Of a stretch of DNA of 64,000 nt, positions 1 through 7,605 are shown one piece after another (the stretch's first letter is position 1; every line of letters starts with the position of its first letter). The stretch spans positions 2,542,001 through 2,606,000 of the forward strand of contig NZ_AP029612.1 of NCBI RefSeq assembly GCF_040362915.1, given 5' to 3'. Below the pieces are notes generated by a model that made no database searches, was not told where the DNA came from, and worked only from the letters and a program-made list of their open reading frames with translations. Position numbers and translations under genes: made by a program. The DNA is from Sediminibacterium sp. KACHI17. GTDB lineage: Bacteria > Bacteroidota > Bacteroidia > Chitinophagales > Chitinophagaceae.

Positions 1-337
1 TTGGCAGGAGTTGGCTCTCTATAAAGTATCTACTGATGAAATAGCCGAGAAGGTAAAAGTTGAGCGATTACTGAGAGAGTATGGTGCAAGAGCAGTGGTG
101 ATCAGAAAGGACTATACCATTTTTGAAACCAGTGGTCATCGGGAAGAAACAAATAGGCTGATCGCTGTACTGGAGCCTTATGGACTTATTGAGTTTGTTC
201 GAAGTGCGCGTGTAGCCATCATTAAAGCGAGCAGAGGTTTTCACGAGAAGATCAAAGAGTTTGAAGCAACTGATCCAAGTGATGATCTGATCGAAAATGA
301 GTATCTGGGAAAACACCAGGAAGTATTTAGTATGTAA
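1..337 (+). CDS. ilvN: Acetolactate synthase small subunit, C-terminal part (5' end outside window)
   Basis: Regulatory subunit of acetolactate (acetohydroxyacid) synthase, first step of branched-chain amino acid synthesis. The reading frame is open from the left edge (first full codon at base 2) to TAA at 335-337, giving about 111 residues. The N-terminal ACT domain that binds the feedback inhibitor would lie outside the window. What is visible fits the C-terminal domain of the small subunit, with the stretch YGLIEFVRSARVAI near its middle and an acidic tail. The first internal candidate start is a TTG at 11, but the family is longer, so I treat the gene as truncated by the window. It is followed 34 bp later by ilvC on the same strand, which supports an ilv operon. 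Identity is mostly from fold-typical sequence plus context. Confidence 0.85.
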   Translation, partial: WQELALYKVSTDEIAEKVKVERLLREYGARAVVIRKDYTIFETSGHREETNRLIAVLEPYGLIEFVRSARVAIIKASRGFHEKIKEFEATDPSDDLIENEYLGKHQEVFSM

Positions 338-371
338 TCAACCCAATCTATTAAAATATAAAACAAGCAAC

Positions 372-1445
372 ATGGCAAAGTTAAATTTCGGAGGCGTTGT
401 AGAAAATGTAGTTACCCGAGAAGAATTCCCTTTAGAAAAAGCACAAGAAGTATTAAAAGATGAAGTAGTAGCGGTTATTGGATATGGTGTTCAAGGTCCG
501 GGACAAGCGTTGAACCAAAAAGAAAATGGTATCAATGTGATTGTTGGTCAGCGGAAAAACTCAAAGAGCTGGGATAAAGCTGTTAGAGATGGTTTTGTTC
601 CCGGTGAATCTTTGTTTGAGATCGAAGAGGCATTGCAAAGAGGTACCATCATTTGTTATCTGTTAAGTGATGCTGCACAAATAAAATTATGGCCAACTGT
701 ACAACGATATCTTACACCTGGGAAGGCTTTATATTTTTCTCATGGATTTGGTGTAACGTATAAAGACCAGACTGGCATCGTACCTCCGGCAGATGTAGAT
801 GTGTTTCTTGTAGCACCTAAAGGATCCGGTACTTCATTGCGCAGAATGTTTTTACAGGGAAGAGGACTGAATAGTAGCTATGCGATCTTTCAGGATGCAA
901 CAGGTAAAGCTTTTGATAGGGTGATCGCGTTAGGTATCGCTATTGGTAGCGGTTACTTGTTTGAAACGGATTTCAAAAAAGAAGTATATAGTGACCTAAC
1001 AGGAGAACGCGGAACACTGATGGGAGCTATTCAGGGGATTTTTGCAGCTCAATACCAGGTTTTACGCTCTAAAGGACATTCACCGTCAGAAGCATTCAAT
1101 GAAACAGTAGAAGAGTTAACACAGTCATTAATGCCATTAGTAGCAGAAAATGGTATGGATTGGATGTATGCAAATTGTTCAACTACTGCTCAAAGAGGTG
1201 CATTGGATTGGTGGAAGAAGTTTAGAGATGCTACATTACCCGTATTCACAGAATTATATGAGAGTGTGGCAACCGGAAAAGAAGCCGCTAAATCTATTGA
1301 AAGTAATAGTAAAGCAGATTATAGAGAAAAGCTAGAAGAAGAGTTAAAAGAACTGCGTGAAAGTGAATTATGGCAAGCTGGTAAAACGGTAAGAAGCCTT
1401 CGTCCTGAAAATCAGAAAGTAGAAGAAGCGGTAGCGCTTTCTTAA
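372..1445 (+). CDS. ilvC: Ketol-acid reductoisomerase
   Basis: Converts acetolactate or acetohydroxybutyrate to the dihydroxy acids of valine and isoleucine synthesis, using NAD(P)H and Mg2+. The protein from ATG 372 has 357 residues and starts MAKLNFGGVVENVV, the usual N-terminus of the Bacteroidota form; an upstream in-frame ATG at 297 would overlap ilvN and is rejected. The Rossmann motif GYGVQGPGQALN is at residues 37-48. The metal-binding segment DLTGERGTLMGAIQG and the C-terminal helical segment NETVEELTQSLMPLV are intact, as is the conserved tail AGKTVRSLRPEN. Lies 34 bp after ilvN and 1 bp before ilvA, so co-transcription and probable translational coupling with ilvA are likely. Confidence 0.96.
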   Translation: MAKLNFGGVVENVVTREEFPLEKAQEVLKDEVVAVIGYGVQGPGQALNQKENGINVIVGQRKNSKSWDKAVRDGFVPGESLFEIEEALQRGTIICYLLSDAAQIKLWPTVQRYLTPGKALYFSHGFGVTYKDQTGIVPPADVDVFLVAPKGSGTSLRRMFLQGRGLNSSYAIFQDATGKAFDRVIALGIAIGSGYLFETDFKKEVYSDLTGERGTLMGAIQGIFAAQYQVLRSKGHSPSEAFNETVEELTQSLMPLVAENGMDWMYANCSTTAQRGALDWWKKFRDATLPVFTELYESVATGKEAAKSIESNSKADYREKLEEELKELRESELWQAGKTVRSLRPENQKVEEAVALS

Positions 1446-1446
1446 A

Positions 1447-2703
1447 ATGATAGGTATGAAAACAACCCGCTATTCCATTGATTTTACAGCAGCTGCTGAA
1501 AGGTTGAGAGATGTCGTTGTTAAGACGCCGCTTACCTATAACTACTCTTTATCAAGGAAGTATGACTGTCATGTATATCTGAAAAGAGAAGATCTTCAGA
1601 TAGTTCGATCCTATAAGTTGAGGGGAGCTTATAACATGATGAGTAGTTTAGATCCTGAAAAATTATCAAAGGGTGTCGTTTGTGCAAGCGCGGGAAATCA
1701 TGCACAAGGATTTGCATATAGTTGTAAAAAGCTAGGTATTCGTGGTGTTGTTTTCATGCCAGTAATTACACCGAATCAAAAAATAACCCAAACTAAAATG
1801 TTTGGTGGTGATGCCATTCAAGTGATACTCACTGGAGATACTTTCGATGATTGTGCAATAGCCGCCAAAGCATATACGGCAGCGAATGATATGAGTTTTA
1901 TTCCGCCCTTTGATGATGTAAAGATCATTGAAGGACAATCAACAGTTGCTTTGGAGATACTGGAAGATCAGAGTGATATTGACTATTTGTTTGTGCCGAT
2001 TGGCGGAGGCGGTTTGAGTGCTGGTGTGGGATCCGTTTTTAAAACACTCTCTCCTCGTACAAAAATTGTTGGTGCAGAACCTGAAGGAGCGCCCTCTATG
2101 ATGGCCGCACTAAAAGCCGGAGCGCCGGTTGAACTTGAAGCCATTGAGCGATTTGTGGACGGAGCTGCCGTAAAACGAGTAGGCGATATCACTTTTGATA
2201 TTTGTAAAGATGTGTTAGATGATGTATGTCTGATACCGGAGGGAAAAGTGTGCTCCTTTATTCTTAAGCTATACAATGAAGATGCCATTGTTGCAGAACC
2301 TGCCGGTGCTTTATCAGTAGCTGCACTTGATGACTATGCATCCCAAATAAAAGGGAAAGTAGTGGTATGTGTGGTTAGCGGCAGTAATAATGATATTGAT
2401 CGTATGCAGGAGATCAAGGAAAGGTCATTACAGTATGAAGGATTAAAACATTATTTCCTCATTCGATTTGCACAAAGACCGGGTGCATTAAAACAGTTTG
2501 TGAATGATGTCTTAGGTCCCAATGATGATATCACCCGATTTGAATACATGCAAAAACACAATAAAGAAACAGGACCAGCTTTGGTAGGAATTGAATTGAA
2601 ATCCAAAAAAGACTATCAGTCGTTAGTCGATAATCTTATTGCATATCAAATCAATTATACAGAGTTGAATAAGAACGATAATCTTTTTGGTTATTTGGTT
2701 TAG
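1447..2703 (+). CDS. ilvA: Threonine dehydratase (threonine deaminase), biosynthetic
   Basis: PLP enzyme that deaminates threonine to 2-oxobutanoate, the entry step to isoleucine. 418 residues, with the PLP lysine in SYKLRGAY (Lys57), SAGNHAQG near 81-88 and the phosphate-binding glycine loop PIGGGGLSAG near 184-193. Residues from about 330 form a single ACT-like regulatory domain (KHYFLIRFAQRPGALKQFV), so this is the shorter, one-ACT type and not the two-domain E. coli type. Starts at 1447 or at the second ATG 1456; the first lies 1 bp after the ilvC stop. Placement after ilvN-ilvC and directly before the threonine operon links threonine supply and consumption. Confidence 0.94.
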   Translation: MIGMKTTRYSIDFTAAAERLRDVVVKTPLTYNYSLSRKYDCHVYLKREDLQIVRSYKLRGAYNMMSSLDPEKLSKGVVCASAGNHAQGFAYSCKKLGIRGVVFMPVITPNQKITQTKMFGGDAIQVILTGDTFDDCAIAAKAYTAANDMSFIPPFDDVKIIEGQSTVALEILEDQSDIDYLFVPIGGGGLSAGVGSVFKTLSPRTKIVGAEPEGAPSMMAALKAGAPVELEAIERFVDGAAVKRVGDITFDICKDVLDDVCLIPEGKVCSFILKLYNEDAIVAEPAGALSVAALDDYASQIKGKVVVCVVSGSNNDIDRMQEIKERSLQYEGLKHYFLIRFAQRPGALKQFVNDVLGPNDDITRFEYMQKHNKETGPALVGIELKSKKDYQSLVDNLIAYQINYTELNKNDNLFGYLV

Positions 2704-2727
2704 TGATCCAATAACTCCTTATCTTTA
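2694..2727 (+). promoter_or_regulatory. Candidate Bacteroidota promoter for the threonine leader and thrABC
   Basis: TTTG at 2694-2697 and TATCTTTA at 2720-2727 are separated by 22 bp, close to the Bacteroidota sigma consensus TTTG / TAnnTTTG (one mismatch in the -7 element, spacer slightly long). It starts inside the last codons of ilvA, so the leader peptide and thr genes could be transcribed independently of the ilv genes. Predicted initiation is very near the leader ATG at 2735. Sequence match only. Confidence 0.4.
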
Positions 2728-2734
2728 ATCAGTA

Positions 2735-2827
2735 ATGAATCAAATGCAGTCATATATGATCTCTTCTTTCTTCGCATCAACAGCGAATAAGGCTGCTATT
2801 ATTACCACTACTACTACGACCCTGTAA
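2735..2827 (+). CDS. thrL: Threonine operon leader peptide (30 codons, Ile-Ile-Thr6)
   Basis: Short ORF between ilvA and thrA. It encodes MNQMQSYMISSFFASTANKA followed by A, then I-I, then six consecutive Thr codons (ACC ACT ACT ACT ACG ACC, 2804-2821), Leu, and TAA at 2825-2827. A run of eight regulatory codons for exactly the amino acids controlling the downstream operon is the signature of transcription attenuation, as in the enterobacterial thr leader, which also mixes Thr and Ile codons. The stop is 85 bp before the thrA ATG. Too short for routine gene calling. Function as an attenuator is inference from codon content and position; whether the peptide is translated is unknown. Confidence 0.8.
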   Translation: MNQMQSYMISSFFASTANKAAIITTTTTTL

Positions 2828-2900
2828 GGGGTTAATTACTTTTATATTATCCAAGGATCTAAGGATCGTTTTCAAGGGTTATCCTATTTTAATTGTTTTT
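2825..2900 (+). promoter_or_regulatory. Putative attenuator region between the thr leader and thrA
   Basis: Downstream of the leader stop are short complementary segments: ATCC at 2849-2852, GGAT at 2855-2858, AGGAT at 2862-2866 and ATCCT at 2881-2885. AGGAT (2862-2866) can pair with ATCCT (2881-2885) just before the T-rich ATTTTAATTGTTTTT (2886-2900), a weak terminator-like arrangement. The same GGAT can instead pair with the earlier ATCC, giving mutually exclusive folds. ACCC/GGGT flanking the leader stop (2819-2834) could form another small stem. The stems are short, so this is an inference that needs RNA folding and comparison with relatives. Confidence 0.4.
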
Positions 2901-2912
2901 CAAATCACTATC

Positions 2913-5357
2913 ATGAAAGTGCTCAAATTCGGCGGAACCTCAATGGCGAATGCCGCTCATATTCAAAAAGTAGTATCTATTTTACTCAGCCAGCCTCATT
3001 CAAATACTGTACTGGTCGTGGTTTCAGCCATGAGTGGCGTTACAGATCAATTACTCCATATGTCAGCTAAGGCAGCCAATGCTGATGAGACATACACTAA
3101 CGACGCAGCATCTCTCGCTCTTCAGCATCTCACAGCCGTGAGAGAACTATTGCCATTAGAGCAGCAGAGTGCATTACTCAGTAAGGTTAAACAATACTGC
3201 AATGAATTGGATGAGTTATTAGATGGCGTATATCGACTCAAAGAATTATCGCCTCGAATACAAGACAAAATCGTTTCATTTGGTGAGTTGCTATCATCTA
3301 TCATCTTGTCTGCAAAAATTCAGTCACTTGAGTTGGATCAACATTGGGTCGATTCTAGATCATTGATTATTACAGATGCACAACATGCCAATGCTGCTGT
3401 AGACTTTTCTGCTACCAATGAAAAAGTGCAGGCGTATTTTGAAAAAAATATACATACATATTATATCGCTCCCGGATTCATCGCTTCAAGTATATCCGGA
3501 CACACTACAACATTGGGAAGAGGTGGGTCTGATTATTCTGCAGCTATATATGCAGCAGCTTTAGACGCACATGTATTGGAAATTTGGACCGATGTAAGTG
3601 GTATGATGACAGCAGACCCGAGATTGGTCACAAATGCTAAACCTATTGCACAGATCTCTTATCAGGAAGCTATGGAATTGTCGCATTTTGGTGCTAAGAT
3701 TATTTACCCTCCAACCATACAGCCGGTCATGCATAAAAAAATACCTGTATGGCTAAAGAACACTTTTGCACCTGAAGAGCAAGGTACCCTTATCGAGAAT
3801 TATTCGGCTCCTTCTGAAGACTTTATTCGAGGAATATCCAGTATCAATAGCATCAGTTTATTGAGCTTGGAAGGAAGTGGTATGATCGGTATCCCGGGTT
3901 TTTCAAAAAGATTATTTGAGGCATTGGCAAATGAAAGGATCAATGTGATATTGATCACACAAAGTTCATCAGAGCATTCTATTTGTGTCGCTATCAATGA
4001 ATCAGATACGCTAAAAGCCAAAAGAGCTATCGATACAGCTTTTCATGTTGAAATTATCAGCGGTAAAGTAGAGCCGGTAATTGTTGAGACCAATCTATCG
4101 ATCTTAGCATTGGTGGGTGAGCAAATGAAGAGTCATCCCGGTATCAGCGGAAAAATGTTTGGATCACTGGGACGTAATGGTATCAATGTTCGAGCTATTG
4201 CACAAGGTTCCTCGGAAAAAAATATTTCAGCAGTGATCGCTTCACGTGATGTGAAAAAAGCGATCAATGTCTTGCATGAAACTTTTTTCGAAACAAGCTA
4301 TAAACAACTCAATGTATTTATTGCAGGTGCAGGAAATGTAGGAAGTAAATTATTGGAACAAATCAGAAAGCAACAATCTATCCTCAAAGATCAGCTTCAT
4401 TTACAAATCAGGGTTGTTGGAATAGCTAATAGTAGGAAAGCATTGATAGACGAAAATGGAATCGATCTGGAAACCTGGCAGACTCAATTGCAAAATGCAC
4501 CATCGAGCTCAATTGAAGCGTATGTTTCCTCTATAAAAGAACGAAACCTTCGAAACAGTGTATTTGTTGATGTCACAGCAAGTGAAGTTGTAGCAGGTGT
4601 TTATGAATCACTTTTAATAAAGAGTATATCCATTGTTGCTTGTAATAAGATTGCTTGCTCGTCTTCTTATAGTGCTTACCAGCGATTAAAGGCTTTGGCC
4701 AAGTCCTATAATGCATTATTTCTTTTTGAAACCAATGTTGGAGCCGGTCTTCCGATCATTGGAACTTTAAATGATCTTTTAAGAAGTGGAGATCAAATCC
4801 AAAAAATACAAGCGGTTCTTTCAGGTACACTGAATTATGTATTCAATCATTATGATGCGTCTGTTCCTTTAGCAGAAGTAGTAAGGCGCGCACAAGAGGA
4901 AGGATACACAGAGCCAGATCCTCGTTTAGATCTTGGTGGTACAGATGTAATGCGTAAAATAATGATCCTGGCGAGAGAAATAGGACAATCATTAGAGATG
5001 CAAGACATCATCAATGTTCCTTTTCTTCCTGACAGTTGTTTTGAAGGATCAGTAGCTGATTTTTATGAAGAGTTGGCTAAGCAGGAGGAACATTTTCAAA
5101 AGCTATATCAAGCAGCAACAGTACAAAACAGAAAATTGAAATTCATAGCCACTTATGAAAACGGAGTCGCTAAGGTTGGATTAGAGACCGTAGCTCCTGA
5201 GTCTGATTTTTATCATTTGTATGGCAAGGATAATCTTGTGTTATTTCATACACATCGATACCAACACCAACCCTTAGTAGTAAAAGGCGCGGGTGCAGGG
5301 GCTGAAGTAACGGCATCTGGAGTGTTCGCAGATATTATTCGAGTAGCAAGAATTTAA
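2913..5357 (+). CDS. thrA: Bifunctional aspartate kinase / homoserine dehydrogenase
   Basis: Catalyses the first and third steps from aspartate to threonine. 814 residues, the usual length for the fused enzyme. Aspartokinase domain at about 1-290, with KFGGTSMANA at the N-terminus and TTLGRGGSDYSA near 198-209; two ACT-type regulatory domains at about 310-455, which normally bind threonine; homoserine dehydrogenase from about 465, with the NAD(P) motif GAGNVGSKLLEQ near 471-482 and the substrate segment EPDPRLDLGGTDVMRK near 668. First gene of thrABC, 85 bp after the leader peptide; thrB follows 3 bp after its stop. Likely controlled by feedback inhibition and by the upstream leader. Confidence 0.96.
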   Translation: MKVLKFGGTSMANAAHIQKVVSILLSQPHSNTVLVVVSAMSGVTDQLLHMSAKAANADETYTNDAASLALQHLTAVRELLPLEQQSALLSKVKQYCNELDELLDGVYRLKELSPRIQDKIVSFGELLSSIILSAKIQSLELDQHWVDSRSLIITDAQHANAAVDFSATNEKVQAYFEKNIHTYYIAPGFIASSISGHTTTLGRGGSDYSAAIYAAALDAHVLEIWTDVSGMMTADPRLVTNAKPIAQISYQEAMELSHFGAKIIYPPTIQPVMHKKIPVWLKNTFAPEEQGTLIENYSAPSEDFIRGISSINSISLLSLEGSGMIGIPGFSKRLFEALANERINVILITQSSSEHSICVAINESDTLKAKRAIDTAFHVEIISGKVEPVIVETNLSILALVGEQMKSHPGISGKMFGSLGRNGINVRAIAQGSSEKNISAVIASRDVKKAINVLHETFFETSYKQLNVFIAGAGNVGSKLLEQIRKQQSILKDQLHLQIRVVGIANSRKALIDENGIDLETWQTQLQNAPSSSIEAYVSSIKERNLRNSVFVDVTASEVVAGVYESLLIKSISIVACNKIACSSSYSAYQRLKALAKSYNALFLFETNVGAGLPIIGTLNDLLRSGDQIQKIQAVLSGTLNYVFNHYDASVPLAEVVRRAQEEGYTEPDPRLDLGGTDVMRKIMILAREIGQSLEMQDIINVPFLPDSCFEGSVADFYEELAKQEEHFQKLYQAATVQNRKLKFIATYENGVAKVGLETVAPESDFYHLYGKDNLVLFHTHRYQHQPLVVKGAGAGAEVTASGVFADIIRVARI

Positions 5358-5360
5358 GTT

Positions 5361-6293
5361 ATGAGATTTGAACAATCAATAAAAGTAAAAGCCCCGGCGA
5401 CCGTTGCAAATATGGTTTGTGGATTTGATATACTTGGCTTTGCTGTTGCAGAACCCTATGATGAAATGATTGTGACTTTGAGAGAGCAACCGGGTATTTC
5501 TATTACGCATACTGATGATCATGGGTTACCAACTGATCCGGATAATAATGTTGCAGGGGTTACATTGCAAGCAATGTTATCCGAGCTCACTATACCGGTA
5601 GGTTTTGATGTTACAATTCATAAACATATCAAACCAGGTAGTGGCTTGGGTTCAAGTGCAGCAAGTGCAGCAGGCGTAGCCGTTGCTGCGAATCATTTAT
5701 TGGGTGAGTTATTCGATAAAGAATTGCTGGTTCAATTTGCGATGAATGGTGAGAAATTAGCATCCGGTGTTAAGCATGCTGATAATATTACACCCTGTAT
5801 ATATGGTGGTATCACATTGATCAGGTCTATTTTTCCGCTTGATATCATATCACTACCATCACCTCAATTATTTGTGACGATCGTACATCCTCAGATCGAG
5901 GTTAAAACAGCAGATGCCAGAAGTATCTTAAAGAAGCAAGTGTATTTAAAAGATGCGATCAAGCAGTGGGGTAATATAGCCGGCTTGGTATCAGGAATAC
6001 TTCAAAGTGATTATGCACTTATTTCAAGATCATTAGAAGATGTGATCATTGAACCTGTTAGAAGTATTTTGATTCCCGGATTCGACGAAATCAAAGAAAG
6101 ATCAAAATCTGCAGGGGCATTAGGAGGTGGCATTTCCGGTTCTGGGCCATCGATTTTTATGCTAAGTCAAAGTCTGGAAACTGCTGTATCGGTTGAGCAA
6201 CAGATGCAACAAGTGTTTCAAAAAATGAATTTGCTTCATTACACATATGTTACTACTGTTAGCTCAGGAGGAGTACAGATAGTTTCTGAATAA
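5361..6293 (+). CDS. thrB: Homoserine kinase
   Basis: GHMP-family kinase that phosphorylates homoserine. 310 residues. The N-terminus VKAPATVANMVCGFDILGFA is typical of the family; the ATP-binding loop PGSGLGSSAASAAG is at about 92-105, and the C-terminal motif GALGGGISGSGPSIF near 250-264 is intact. Sits 3 bp after thrA and 9 bp before thrC in the same direction, so it is part of one transcription unit. Nothing unusual in length or motifs. Confidence 0.95.
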   Translation: MRFEQSIKVKAPATVANMVCGFDILGFAVAEPYDEMIVTLREQPGISITHTDDHGLPTDPDNNVAGVTLQAMLSELTIPVGFDVTIHKHIKPGSGLGSSAASAAGVAVAANHLLGELFDKELLVQFAMNGEKLASGVKHADNITPCIYGGITLIRSIFPLDIISLPSPQLFVTIVHPQIEVKTADARSILKKQVYLKDAIKQWGNIAGLVSGILQSDYALISRSLEDVIIEPVRSILIPGFDEIKERSKSAGALGGGISGSGPSIFMLSQSLETAVSVEQQMQQVFQKMNLLHYTYVTTVSSGGVQIVSE

Positions 6294-6302
6294 ATATGGA
6301 AG

Positions 6303-7598
6303 ATGAGATATTATAGTACGAATAGACAATCACCGATCGTAAGCTTTAAAGATGCTACTTTAAAAGGACAGGCACCTGATAAAGGACTTTATTTTCCTGA
6401 ATCGATCCCAAAAATGGATCAGGAATGGTTGAAGCGTCTGTCATCTATCCGAAAAGAAGAATTGGCGTTTCACATTATGTATCCTTATGTGCAGGAGGAT
6501 ATATCAGAAGAGAAGTTGTATGAGATCATTCATGCAACAATTGCTTTTGAATTTCCATTGATTCGATTGGAAGATGATATATACGTGTTAGAATTGTTTC
6601 ATGGACCAACACTGGCATTTAAAGATGTTGGCGCTAGATTTATGAGTCGTTGCCTCGGTCATTTCTCAAATGACAAAGACACAAAAACAACGGTCTTGGT
6701 AGCAACATCCGGTGATACAGGCGGTGCTGTAGCCAATGGATTTTTAAATGTAGAAGGAGTAGAAGTCATTATTCTATATCCGGCTGGGAAAGTCAGCCGT
6801 GTACAGGAATTGCAACTGACCACTTGCGGAAATAATATTACTGCATTACGTGTCAATGGGAGTTTTGATGATTGTCAGCAAATCGTGAAAGAAGCATTCA
6901 TGGATCAAACCTTAAGAGATCGGTTACAACTGACTTCTGCAAATTCCATCAATATCGCCCGATGGCTGCCACAACAGCTTTACTATTTTCTAGCGATGCA
7001 GCAATGGGCTGAAAAGCAAATCGCACCTTCCATTGCAGTTCCAAGTGGCAACTTGGGCAATATTGCTGCAGGATTATTGGCAAAAAAATCAGGCTTGGTA
7101 ACCAATAATTTTATTGCAGCTTGTAATATCAATGATACGATTACCGATTTTTTAAAAACCGGCGTACATACTCCCAAACAAGCAGTGATGACTGTTTCAA
7201 ATGCAATGGATGTCGGAAATCCAAGTAATCTGATTCGAATCTTTGAAATGTATCAGCAAGATCTAGGTCAGCTAATAGAAGACCTTACCAGTTCTGTACA
7301 AACAGATGAAAGCACCCTAAAAACTATCCGATCTGTGTATCAAAAAAATAATTATATACTCGATCCACATGGAGCGGTTGGCTATAATGCATTGAAAGAA
7401 AATCTAAAAAAGGGAGAGAAAGGATTTTTCTTAGCCACTGCTCATCCGGTAAAATTTCCTGAAGTAATGGAAGATGCTATTGGTGCATCTATTCCGGTAC
7501 CGCCATCAATTGAGCTATTGTATACACTATCTCAGAAGGTGATCGACATAGACGCGTCGTACATGCATTTTAAAGAATGGATTTTGTACCGTTCTTAA
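6303..7598 (+). CDS. thrC: Threonine synthase
   Basis: PLP enzyme that converts O-phosphohomoserine to threonine, the last step of the thrABC operon. 431 residues, typical of the E. coli-type enzyme. The N-terminus MRYYSTNRQSPIVSFKDA is characteristic, the PLP lysine lies in FHGPTLAFKDVGARF (Lys107), and TSGDTGGAVANGF and ANSINIARWLPQ are recognisable substrate and cofactor segments. ATG at 6303 follows the thrB stop by 9 bp. It ends 7 bp before the convergent histidine kinase gene; I see no strong terminator in that gap. Confidence 0.96.
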   Translation: MRYYSTNRQSPIVSFKDATLKGQAPDKGLYFPESIPKMDQEWLKRLSSIRKEELAFHIMYPYVQEDISEEKLYEIIHATIAFEFPLIRLEDDIYVLELFHGPTLAFKDVGARFMSRCLGHFSNDKDTKTTVLVATSGDTGGAVANGFLNVEGVEVIILYPAGKVSRVQELQLTTCGNNITALRVNGSFDDCQQIVKEAFMDQTLRDRLQLTSANSINIARWLPQQLYYFLAMQQWAEKQIAPSIAVPSGNLGNIAAGLLAKKSGLVTNNFIAACNINDTITDFLKTGVHTPKQAVMTVSNAMDVGNPSNLIRIFEMYQQDLGQLIEDLTSSVQTDESTLKTIRSVYQKNNYILDPHGAVGYNALKENLKKGEKGFFLATAHPVKFPEVMEDAIGASIPVPPSIELLYTLSQKVIDIDASYMHFKEWILYRS

Positions 7599-7605
7599 TT
7601 GACCC

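Noticed and set aside
297-371. Earlier start for ilvC
   Set aside because: Overlaps ilvN; the normal family N-terminus MAKLNFGG begins at 372.
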